The notes below the pieces were generated by a model. The model saw nothing but the letters and a program-made list of their open reading frames with translations, ran no database searches and was not told the DNA's origin. A stretch of DNA of 64,000 bases from Arion vulgaris (taxonomy: Eukaryota; Mollusca; Gastropoda; Stylommatophora; Arionidae): positions 21,029,813 to 21,093,812 of the forward strand of contig CM036759.1 in assembly GCA_020796225.1 (NCBI GenBank). The letters run 5' to 3'. Made by a program: the position numbers and the translations under genes. Shown here in pieces: positions 55,914-64,000 of the stretch (position 1 is its first letter; the number at the start of each line of letters is the position of its first letter).

Positions 55914-55978
<65 letters not shown>
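55886..55978. repeat. (TA)n microsatellite
   Basis: Nearly pure TA from 55890 to 55975, with one or two interruptions. Ile/Tyr-rich frames across it are artefacts. Confidence 0.97.
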
Positions 55979-55982
<4 letters not shown>

Positions 55983-56151
55983 ATGCTGTGCAAAGGACAT
56001 GTGTGAAAATATAAAAATTAAGAGGGTATAGGAAAATACGAATGTATGAGTGCCACAATACATATAAAAATTCAGGGATTGGGGGAGGTGGGATTTAAAG
56101 AAGAGAGAAAGGTACAATAAAGTGACAAGCAAACAAATTATATATATATAT

Positions 56152-56268
56152 ATCCGGCGTGATGTTGACCACATCGCTCATCGTGTGCCAACGGTCAATG
56201 AAGCATACAGGCCTAACACAATTTTAGCTTATATACCACATGATATAAAAATGGTTCCTTTACTTTAA
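56152..56268 (+). mobile_element. SINE-J 3' fragment
   Basis: cggcgtgatgttgaccacat, cgctcatcgtgtgccaacgg, aggcctaacacaa and aaaaatggttcctttac match the end of 58266-58555. The head is missing. Confidence 0.75.
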
Positions 56269-56395
56269 ATATATATATATTCCTTTCGTACATCTATATA
56301 TTAGATTAGTTCAATCTCTTGCATCTGAATATCCACATTTCCATCTATTGAAAGATACTTGCATTCAACCCCATCCATCCTTATGTCTATCTATC

Positions 56396-56574
56396 AATCT
56401 ACCCAGGGGCGGCTGTGCTCATTTTTGTTGGTGGGGCCAGACAAAATGTTCGAAAAATCATGGTTTTGGGTTAGATTATATTTTAATTTATAAAATAATA
56501 AATACACGTTATACATTATTTTTGTGGGGCCTGACCCTACTGGCCCTTAATGACGAGCCGCCACTGAAACTACC
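56396..56574. mobile_element. hAT-like MITE with 8-bp TSD
   Basis: A 163-bp element (56404-56566) has inverted ends caggggcggct and agccgccactg (complement cagtggcggct), 10/11 matching. Subterminal blocks ggtggggccagac and gtggggcctgacc lie in inverted order further in. The 8-bp flanks aatctacc (56396-56403) and aaactacc (56567-56574) match at 7 of 8. CAGNGGCGG-type ends with 8-bp TSDs are characteristic of the hAT superfamily. There is no coding capacity. Confidence 0.8.
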
Positions 56575-56616
56575 GAAACATCTCTAAAGTGATCTAACAA
56601 TATATCTATCATTAAT

Positions 56617-56752
56617 TCTGTATGCCTTGTTATATATCTGCATGCCTGCCTGTTGTCGTATGTACAACCTTGTCAGCTTTCTTTCTATATGCCTTGTTAT
56701 ATATCTGCATGCCTGCCTGTTGTCGTATGTACAACCTTGTCAGCTTTCTTAT
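56617..56752 (+). repeat. 66-bp tandem duplication
   Basis: tatgccttgttatatatctg, catgcctgcctgttgtcgta and tgtacaaccttgtcagcttt occur twice, starting at about 56621 and 56687, nearly identical. Confidence 0.92.
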
Positions 56753-56786
56753 GTCACACTAATAACACCTTACTTTCAAGAGTTCT

Positions 56787-57026
56787 ACAGACGAAGGATA
56801 AACTTCATTGCACTGGGTTTACCCAATATAGTTCGGTCACTCTCCGCCTAAATGACACGAAACCTGCTGAGAGTATTCAACAAAGCACTAGCTCCGTATA
56901 TTCACAACTATTCTAGGTATCTCTGGGAAAAAGTGAACTCGGGAAAAGAAAGGAGCAGTAGCAAGATTCGAACCTGCGACTTTCGGAACGAAAGACAACA
57001 AGTTAACCACTTAGCACAGAGACCTC
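56787..57026 (-). mobile_element. SINE-F copy, minus strand
   Basis: Plus-strand reading: ggataaacttcattgcactg, agagtattcaacaaagcac, tagctccgtatattcacaac, agattcgaacctgcgacttt (box B), aagttaaccacttagcacag. The head is retained. Confidence 0.88.
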
Positions 57027-57864
57027 CCTCCCTCCTCCTCACCTCACGTCAAACACACACACATTCTCACGTGACTTCAATCTCCCACAGCCTCTTTTGA
57101 AATCCTCAATGGCATACAATCAGAGTATACGCTCACACATATTTACTTCTTCTCTTCCACTAAAATAAGTTAACAAAATTGAAAGGAGAGAACATGCACC
57201 CGACATTCGTTCGGAAAAATGCGATTACTACATGGGAACTTCTGGCGTTGTAATTGTTTTGTGTTGTGGGTTCCGCAACTTAATTAAATAGGATTAGAAG
57301 TGCGCTGTTAAGTTGGTTATCGGTGTAGGTGTGTGTCTGTGTGCAAAGCTTGGGTAGAAAGTTGGGTGAGGAGATAGGGTGTGTTTGTGTGTGTGTGTGT
57401 GTATATGTTTGTTTTGGTGAATGTCTATGCAAGGGAAGTGTTGGTTTGTGCGAATGTGCTGTAGCTTGTCCCTATGTGTGTGTATGTGTGATTGAATAAA
57501 GCTTAGTTTGTGAATGCTGGTTTGTGTGTTGATGGGTGTATATGTGTACATTAGTTTGTTGATGTTTGTATGTGGTGTGTCAAGTAGCATGTCCCTTGCA
57601 GTAGCATGTCCCTTGCAGAACGTCACTTTTAGTACAACATGCATGAAAAATATTCTGATTCTAGCAAGTTCTCCCGTCTCCTCCGGCGTCATGTTCAATG
57701 TTTTTAAAAGGTTTGTGTATGGTAGTTGACATTGTATTCGTGCGAGTGTTTTAGATTGTTTTATTACTAGTGTGTCGGTCTGTGGGTGTACTAGTTCTAC
57801 AGTGACTGTTGGTATGTTTGTTTATTGATATTTTATATCTGTAAATGTGAGTATAGTGTATGCG
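57027..57864. other. Unassigned, with a 17-bp direct duplication
   Basis: gtagcatgtcccttgca occurs twice in a row at about 57584-57617. TG-rich stretches lie on either side. The 134-codon minus-strand frame at 57294-57698 is His/Thr-rich because it reads (CA)n-like DNA. Confidence 0.5.
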
Positions 57865-58220
57865 TGCTATAATGTTCAAGTGAGTAAATGTTAGTGTGTG
57901 AATGATATTCTGTTCAAGTGAGTAAATGTTAGTGTGTGAATGATATTCTGTTCAAGTGAGTAAATGTTAGTGTGTGAATGATATTCTGTTCAAGTGAGTA
58001 AATGTTAGTGTGTGAATGATATTCTGTTCAAGTGAGTAAATGTTAGTGTGTGAATGATATTCTGTTCAAGTGAGTAAATGTTAGTGTGTATGATATTCTG
58101 TTCAAGTGAGTAAATGTTAGTGTGTGTATGATATTCTGTTCACGTGGGTACATGTTAGTGTGTGTATGATATTCTGTTCACGTGAGTAAATGTTAGTGTG
58201 TGCATGATATTCTGTTCACT
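57865..58220 (+). repeat. 38-bp minisatellite, about 9 units
   Basis: The unit is gttcaagtgagtaaatgtta plus gtgtgtgaatgatattct. The right-hand units gain changes (gtgtgtatg, cacgtgggtac, cacttgtttgt), so divergence rises toward the right edge. Confidence 0.95.
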
Positions 58221-58265
58221 TGTTTGTGATTTGTTAGTGTGTACGATCGTTGCTATGAATGTGGC

Positions 58266-58555
58266 ACACCGCAGTAGCGTAGTTGTTAGTGAACGTGCTT
58301 CCTATGCGTAAGGTTAAATAGTCAACTGTTTCTTAGGCGTGTGGTCAAAGTTCAATCCCACAGTAGGCGGGGAATATTTACCTACAGTTCCGGCTCTTAC
58401 GTCAACCCAGCCTCAAATGTGTAGGAGGTAAATCACCTGGAAGTAATTGCGTTGACCACATCCCTTATCGTGTGCTGGCGGTTAAAAAAATACGGGGCTA
58501 ACACTATATTTCCCAATACATATCATTGCATGAAAAATGGTTCTTTTATTTTACA
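58266..58555 (+). mobile_element. SINE-J near full-length copy
   Basis: Head accgcagtagcgtagttgtt, gtgaacgtgcttcctatgcg, box B aagttcaatccc, then acagtaggcgggg, acgtcaacccagcctcaaat, gaccacatcccttatcgtgt, taaaaaaatacggggctaac. An insertion of about 15 bp (ggttaaatagtcaactgttt) lies between boxes A and B. Confidence 0.85.
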
Positions 58556-59420
58556 TTATATATATATATATGCATATCTGTGTGTGGTGTATTTGAGAGT
58601 GAAAAAAAAAGAGAAAAAAGAAGTGTAGGATTTTATGAGTACGTATGTAATGAACTAGCAATAAAATACATGTGCACAAGGTGGCAGCACGAAGCTATAG
58701 AAGAGCTTTTGACATCTTAGTGAGACTGAATAGATCAGAGAACACCGTATGCTAATGTCAAGGGAGAGAATTTGACAAATTATCTTGAAAGAACGAAAAC
58801 TAACAAGCATATTCATTTACAACATAAGATTGAGTTAGCATGATCTTGGGTGGCATTTATATAAAGGGACGCTGAAATAAAAAATGCTAGGAATCAGGAT
58901 TCTCCGCAAGAATTTAATCCCTATTGTTTAGTGTATTTGTCTAACCGCTTTGATATAACAATTAATACCAAAAAACAACTCGCTCTTATGGTGAAAAGTA
59001 TTGACTTGGCTTAAAGAGGGTTTAACAATTCTTATAAAACTTGGATTTTCCACACACACAAAAAAAAAAAAATTAATTGTTTAATTTAAATTTTTTAAAT
59101 GTTTTCCCTAAACGGTTTAAAATAAACCCCCCAAAAGACTAGTCCTTAGGGTGAAATGGCATACCTGGGCTTAAACTAGCTTTATTCCTCCCATAAAACA
59201 AACAAGTAAGCAAAGAATACTAGCTCTTTGATATCAAAAGTTAGAACAATAGTGTGATGATTCTTGATGTATGAACATAAAGTCTAATATATATAAGTAC
59301 CAGAATATGTGCAGTCAGTGAATTCTAATCATAATGGACTTGTATTCTCCATTAGAAGCAGATTTTGTTGTTGTCGAAATGTCCATTTGTCAGCCAATGC
59401 GTACTGTGATTACTAATACT
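58556..59420. other. Unassigned; contains a diverged direct repeat
   Basis: 58964-59041 and 59121-59199 are weakly similar (ccaaaaaacaactcgctctt / ccaaaagactagtccttagg; ttataaaac / cccataaaac). No gene recognised. Confidence 0.4.
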
Positions 59421-59670
59421 TTCTCTTCGTCTAACGCTCCCTATCGACCACTTGTTAAACCTTCTTTGTGATTTGTATGTGATCTGAACCTAGGAGCGAT
59501 TGACGTTAAGCCAGTTATGCGCCTACAAGTAGGCCAGCACGTTTTCTGCGACGGTTTTTTATTTACTAGAGTATCTTCCCTAGGTTCTTACCTCAGTCGA
59601 CTCTTACGACATGCCTTGTAGGTCACAGTGTTACTATTCTTTGCTTCCCATGTGAGCCATTGTAATACAC
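59421..59670 (-). mobile_element. SINE-A copy 8
   Basis: Minus strand: cgctccctatcgaccacttg, tgtgatctgaacctaggagc, taagccagttatgcgcctac, cagtcgactcttacgacatg, gttactattctttgcttccc. The tail is reduced to cttcg. Confidence 0.9.
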
Positions 59671-59915
59671 GGACGACTGCGATAACTAAAAGTACATACT
59701 CGTCTTGGCTTTATATATATATATACATGGTTCACAAGCAATTACTCCATACCGCTCTATCGTGGGCAGATCATTCAATCTCTTCTATGGAAATGCGTCC
59801 GATATTTCTCGCCTCTATCAGTGCAGTTCATTTCAGTGTTTCCATAAGGCGTCTTTTCTTTCTTGAACAATTTGCCTTCCACTTCAATAAGTGTTTTTTT
59901 TAATTCTTTGATCAC
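59671..59915. other. Short unassigned gap
   Basis: A TA microsatellite lies at 59713-59727. Nothing else is recognised. Confidence 0.4.
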
Positions 59916-60203
59916 TTCTTCTTAGAGTGTGCCCAACATAACTCTATCTTCTAATTGTTAATAGTGGACATTTCTCTGATTTCATCACTTCATAGAGTGT
60001 GCCCAACATAACTCTATCTTCTATTTGTTAATAGTGGATATTTCTCTGATTTCATCACTTCATATAGTGTGCCCAACATAACTCTATCTTCTAATTGTTA
60101 ATAGTGGACATTTCTCTGATTTCATCACTTCTTAGAGTGTGCCCAACATAACTCTATCTTCTATTTGTTAATAGTGGACATTTCCCTGATTTCATCACTT
60201 CAT
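59916..60203 (+). repeat. 70-bp minisatellite, 4 units
   Basis: The unit is cacttcttagagtgtgccca plus acataactctatcttctaat, tgttaatagtggacatttct and ctgatttcat. Units 1 and 3 carry ttctaattg; units 2 and 4 carry ttctatttg. This alternation implies that a two-unit block was duplicated. Confidence 0.95.
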
Positions 60204-60490
60204 AGTTCGTCCAATTTTATTACGTATTTATGTTTAGCGAAAATATATGAAGAAAAAATATAAGTAATATCAAGTCTGCAAGTGAAGAAAGAGAAGTATA
60301 GAAGACGCCAAGAAACAAGTATAACATTAACTACTACATTAGATCTTAACAGAAACCAAAATACTATGTGGAAGAGTTGAGTTGGACAGTACACGAGAAT
60401 CAAAGGTAGATGGACCAAACTGACAAGAAAACAAGTTTCATTTGCAGAAAAAATATAATGAGAGTAGAACACTAGAATAAATATGAGAAG
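60204..60490. other. Short unassigned gap
   Basis: No recognised feature. Confidence 0.4.
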
Positions 60491-60800
60491 CAAGAGAGTA
60501 TGATATAGCAGGCTAAGTGGTTATATCCTTGCCTTGCGAATCAAGAGAGTATGATATAGCAGGCTAAGTGGTTATATCCTTGCCTTGAGAATCAAGAGAG
60601 TATGATATAGCAGGCTAAGTGGTTATATCCTTGCCTTGAGAATCAAGGAAGGAGTATGATATAGCAGGCTAAGTGGTTATATCCTTGCCTTGAGAAGCAA
60701 GAGAGTATGATATAGCAGGCTAAGTGGTTATATCCTTGCCTTGAGAATCAAGAGAGTATGATATAGCAGGTTAAGTGGTTATATCCTTGCCTTGCGAATC
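60491..60800 (+). repeat. 51-bp tandem repeat of a SINE-F head, about 6 units
   Basis: Starts near 60491, 60542, 60593, 60644, 60698 and 60749. The unit is caagagagtatgatatagca plus ggctaagtggttatatccttgccttg and a short end. It includes a box-A-like aggctaagtgg. The last unit runs into a complete SINE-F body. One unit has a 3-bp insertion (caaggaaggagtat). Confidence 0.95.
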
Positions 60801-61005
60801 GAAGGTAGTGGGTTCGAATTCGGACTACGTAGTCCTGTTCACGGGTGCATTTTTTACAGAGACAATTAGGATTGTTGCCGGAGCTACGCAGTTCGTGTTT
60901 AGTGCAATATTCTCGGCAGGTGGCGTGTTATTTCTGAGAAGAGGGACCCTACAATATTGAGTAAAACCCGGTTCAATGAAGTAAATCCTTCGACGTTTAA
61001 AACCC
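60773..61005 (+). mobile_element. SINE-F copy, source of the 51-bp array
   Basis: Head ggttaagtggttatatcctt, box B ggttcgaattc at 60811-60821, then ggattgttgccggagctacg, cagttcgtgtttagtgcaat, ggcaggtggcgtgttatttc, aaaacccggttcaatgaagt, aaatccttcgac. Well preserved. Confidence 0.92.
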
Positions 61006-61345
61006 TGAAAGAAAAGTAAAAGGCAATGAGAGAGTTCTTCAGTTGGGACTGTGAAGAAAGCAACGTTCCACAGGGGACATGCTACTACTGGAATGAGAGA
61101 GAGAGAGAGAGAGAAGCAGAGAAAATGAAATTATATGTGTGTATATTTATAAGAAGGAAAGAGATAGATCGAATGAGAAAGTGAGAATTGAATAGAAAAG
61201 CAAGAATGAAGAAAATATCAAAAGTGATAGAGAGAGACGGGAGAAAGTGAATGATAACACAGACCAGATGAATGTAAAACTGCTTCAAATACAACCTCTC
61301 AAGCTGGACCAGATAAGCGGACTTGACAGTAATGGCTGAATTTTC
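61006..61345. other. Unassigned, with (GA)n
   Basis: A (GA)n microsatellite at 61092-61115. No gene recognised. Confidence 0.45.
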
Positions 61346-61443
61346 GGTCACGTGACCCGGAACTGCTCGACGTCGCCGTTGACTTTTAATGACATCATCA
61401 ATAGTCGTCTGTGTGACATCATGAAGAGACCTTAATGACATCA
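61346..61443. promoter_or_regulatory. E-box palindrome and three CRE-like TGACATCA sites (putative)
   Basis: GGTCACGTGACC (61346-61357) is a perfect 12-bp palindrome centred on the E-box CACGTG. TGACATCA, one base from the CRE consensus, occurs at 61390-61397, 61414-61421 and 61436-61443, with spacings of 24 and 22 bp. Such sites bind bHLH-ZIP and bZIP factors in animals. No promoter or gene start is visible here, so function is inference. Confidence 0.3.
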
Positions 61444-61760
61444 TGAAAGCACGTAAATGCCAAAGAAACAGTCCGGCAAAACGACGTTAATGACTTCCAG
61501 GCCTCAAGGACATGTCGGGATAAGAGTTCCGAGAATTTCAAGTTGAGAAAAGGAAAAGTTAAAAAAAAAAGAGTACACTTTGGATTTCTATTTCTAGTTT
61601 TCAAACGTCATTAATAAAATATTTTCAATGAGTATTTTCTTTCCAACATCTGCAATATCCTTACTTCGAATTACAATATCACCCGTCACAACAAATTAAT
61701 TCTGTGACGACTACACACAATATTTCTACGATTTATGCTATTTTACTATACCGCCACTAT
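61444..61760. other. Unassigned sequence
   Basis: No recognised feature. Confidence 0.45.
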
Positions 61761-62063
61761 ACTACTATACTATTGTTATGGCGATTAAAGAACATAATAA
61801 CAAGGAAAATTAAATATTTCGGACACATCAAACGACATGATAGCCTAGAGAAAATAATTTAGGAAGGAATGATGCCTGGAAGAAGAACGAGAGGAAGACC
61901 TAGAAGACGAAGGGTGCAAGATGTTATTGATGATCTGAGAATGACTGCTGCTGACGCAGGTCAACTTGTACAGAATAGAGAGTTTTTCAGTACTGCTGTC
62001 ATGAGATCCAAGTTCCGGAAGAGACAAGCTACTTGATGATGATGATGATGACTACTATACTAT
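61761..62063 (+). mobile_element. LINE-Q copy 3 with TSD and GAT tail
   Basis: A 277-bp insertion (61774-62050) is flanked by an exact 13-bp TSD, actactatactat (61761-61773, 62051-62063). It encodes IKYFGHIKRHDSLEKII, a stop, then GRRTRGRPRRRRVQDVIDDL with RMTAADAGQL and a stop before (GAT)n. It aligns with copies at 34160 and 54150. Confidence 0.95.
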
Positions 62064-62487
62064 CTTTTCAAAGTAACTAATCAATTTCTCTATTCTATAT
62101 TTGTATTTCACATCAACTTTTATTACTTGGTATCTCTAGTGCTATAAATATAATTAACTTATTTTATATTGAGAAATGTAATTGTCCACTATCTTCTCTA
62201 TTTGTTGTCTCTTGTTTCTTTTTTTAATGAATATTTGTCGGATATTCTACACATATATTCTTACGCATATTCTAGCCAAGAATGATCTCTAGCCAAGAGC
62301 TGCTTACAAGAGAACATCAACACTATCATTTAAAAGAGACCTTGGAGATGGATCGGACATGTAATACGCATTGAGACTTAACTCGAGAACAGATAATGAT
62401 ACTAGACGGTACACGAGAGTTTCAAATGGACAATACAATAGATCTGATATAGAGCAGAAAAACAGGAACTGAAAGAAATGAATCACG
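62064..62487. other. Unassigned sequence
   Basis: No recognised feature. Confidence 0.45.
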
Positions 62488-62760
62488 TTTGGAACACCGC
62501 CCGAGTGGTTACCGGCGCCCAAATTTGTGGTGTAAAGAATAGAACCACTGTTAACTGACATGCATGTCGTAAGAGGTGCCTAAGGAGGTTTGGCTGAAAT
62601 CGGATGCACGTGTTCTAAACATGTAGAAGTCTATGCGTTTAGGGCCTACCAAACCAATGTTCAACGTATACAAGTTCTTGGCAAAGATCAAACATATCAC
62701 AAACAGTGATTAAAATTGGTCATAAAGAACGAACGCAAAGAAGAAGAAGATTTGAAACAC
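62488..62760 (+). mobile_element. SINE-B copy 4 with TSD
   Basis: Flanks tttggaacac (62488-62497) and tttgaaacac (62751-62760) match at 9 of 10. Head cgcccgagtggttaccggcg, core atgtcgtaagaggtgcctaa, gtgattaaaattggtcataa, GAA tail. The family consensus is easily read from this copy. Confidence 0.93.
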
Positions 62761-62929
62761 AATGCAGATGAACACAGGCCAAGAACCGAGAAGAATTTCG
62801 TAAATTTGATGCTGCCCTAAGCGCCGAGGGCCTCACTACTCAACCCCCATGTTTACTTCACCCAGCATCATTGTCCTAACCTTACTCAGCACATTCTCTA
62901 AGAAGATTCGAAAAGAGAAAATTAGTAGC
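62761..62929. other. Short unassigned gap
   Basis: No recognised feature. Confidence 0.4.
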
Positions 62930-63325
62930 CTGCTCATGACCACAGAACACACAAACAAACCACACCTTCTAGCGGTGTAGACTGCTCATGACCACAGAAC
63001 ACACAAACAAACCACACCTTCTAGCGGTGTAACCTGCTCATGACCACAGAACACACAAACAAACCACACCTTCTAGCGGTGTAGCCTGCTCATGACCACA
63101 GAACACACAACAAACCCACTTCTGCGTGTAGACTGCTCATGCCCAAAGAACACAAACAAACCACCTTCTAGCGTGACTGCTCTGACCACAGAACACACAA
63201 ACAAACCACCTTCTAGCGTTAACCTGCTCATGACCACAGAACACAAACAAACCCCCTTCTAGCGGTGTAGACTGCTCATGCACAGAACACACAAACAAAC
63301 CACACCTTCTGCGGTGTAGACTGGG
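62930..63325 (+). repeat. 52-bp minisatellite, about 8 units
   Basis: The unit is ctgctcatgaccacagaaca plus cacaaacaaaccacaccttctagcggtgta and a two-base variable end. The first three units are perfect. Later ones have numerous 1-5 bp deletions (for example caacaaacccacttctgcgt, cttctagcgtgactgctctg), unlike the low indel rate of other arrays; this may be assembly or sequencing error. Confidence 0.92.
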
Positions 63326-63384
63326 ACATTGAGATCAAGGATAACGGGACTCTGCTCAAAGAGGATGGACTCCTATAATTCTGG

Positions 63385-63535
63385 GGTGTTGGGTTCTACT
63401 TAGGGAGACAAACCCGAATAAAAGGAACTGAGTGTGATGGTCGACGGGTATGTAATTGACACAACAAATTCCAGTTATAATGCACAAATCCCATACAAAA
63501 CACACAGAGTGGTTTAAGAAGTGGTTGATGTAAAG
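63385..63535 (+). mobile_element. Divergent SINE-A relative
   Basis: ttctacttagggagacaaac, then aataaaaggaactgagtgtg, cccatacaaaacacacagag and tggtttaagaagtggttgatg parallel SINE-A and the copy at 8335. No tail. Confidence 0.55.
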
Positions 63536-63787
63536 TTAACAATAAATAAGATACATTTCTGTAAAAGCTCTTTTGTCATGATATTTATTCTTTAGCTCTT
63601 TAAAACAAACAGTATATACAAATCGGAAGCTGACCACATCTTTTATGGCAAGGAAATTGGATTCCGTTGATTAAATAAGTAAACTGATATACTTGTTAGT
63701 TAAGCTCAAAAACACAAGAAAAAAATGGCATCTTGTCTTTGAGATAAATGTTTAGACATTTCCATAGTTTGGTTGCAAGCTTTAAGA
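63536..63787. other. Short unassigned gap
   Basis: No recognised feature. Confidence 0.4.
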
Positions 63788-64000
63788 CTTCTTCTTCTTC
63801 TTCACATGCTCCATATCAACCACATGTCAACCACTCTGTGTGATTTGTATGTGATCTGAGTCTAAGAGCGATTGTACGTTGTGCCAGTTATGCGCCTTCA
63901 AGTAGGCCAGCACATCCGATTTCTGCGCTGCTTTTTTGTTACTAGGGTAGTATCCCTACGGCCTACATCAGTTGCATCTTACGACATGCATTGTAGGTTG
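63788..64000 (-). mobile_element. SINE-A copy 9, cut by the window end
   Basis: Minus strand, GAA tail (cttcttcttcttcttc at 63788), then ccatatcaaccacatgtcaa, gtatgtgatctgagtctaag, gcgattgtacgttgtgccag, ggcctacatcagttgcatct, tacgacatgcattgtagg. Well conserved. The 5' end lies beyond 64000. Confidence 0.92.

Noticed and set aside
55699..56058. Ile/Tyr repeat frames
   Set aside because: Translation of (TA)n microsatellite.
57294..57698. His/Thr-rich 134-codon minus-strand frame
   Set aside because: Reads imperfect (CA)n/(TG)n sequence; composition is explained by the microsatellite.

Overview
This is a eukaryotic window of AT-rich intergenic or intronic DNA packed with dead transposons and minisatellites. 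I find no convincing intact host gene, tRNA, rRNA or CRISPR array. Most long open frames lie inside tandem repeats or retrotransposon debris. Tailed LINE fragments, tRNA-derived SINEs, TIR/hAT-like elements and abundant minisatellites indicate an animal. The style of the LINE remnants (RNase H tails, a zinc-finger-ended ORF) makes a mollusc, perhaps a gastropod snail, my best guess. That is inference; the species cannot be named from this sequence. Family letters (SINE-A, LINE-S and so on) are local labels used only in this answer.

Layout. 0-8 kb: a 5'-truncated LINE encoding the end of an RNase H domain, a 60-bp array joined to an unknown repeat, and single SINE copies with clear target-site duplications (TSDs). 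8-10 kb: a tandem array of about 36 units of 31 bp, which is the amplified head of the tRNA-derived SINE at its right end. 15-19 kb: the best nested region. A DNA transposon with 30-bp inverted repeats is split by a reverse-transcriptase LINE (14-bp TSD), and a second copy of that LINE sits inside another LINE (11-bp TSD). 19.6-20.7 kb: a minus-strand LINE remnant with RT, carboxy-terminal region and a zinc finger. 21-30 kb: SINEs, a 25-bp array, LINE 3' ends. 30-34 kb: three large minisatellites, one formed from the 3' half of a SINE. 34-45 kb: LINE and SINE fragments plus 50-bp and 41-bp arrays. 45-52 kb: 23-bp, 16-bp, 31-bp and 40-bp arrays. 52-64 kb: more SINEs, a hAT-like MITE, 38-bp, 70-bp, 51-bp and 52-bp arrays, and a small cluster of CRE-like sites.

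How the parts relate. The dispersed elements form mobilisation groups by tail: GAA-tailed (SINE-A, SINE-B, LINE-S, LINE-M, LINE-U), GAT/ATG-tailed (LINE-N, LINE-Q), ATT-tailed (LINE-T), GAAA-tailed (LINE-P), poly(A)-tailed (SINE-C) and ATCA-tailed (SINE-G). LINEs are known to mobilise SINEs that share their 3' ends, so GAA-tailed SINEs were probably moved by GAA-tailed LINEs. The most unusual recurring pattern is that tandem arrays grow from the ends of dispersed elements, especially the tRNA-like heads of SINEs. Five or more apparently independent cases occur in 64 kb. No complete new molecular system is visible; this SINE-to-minisatellite process is the strongest candidate for something under-described.
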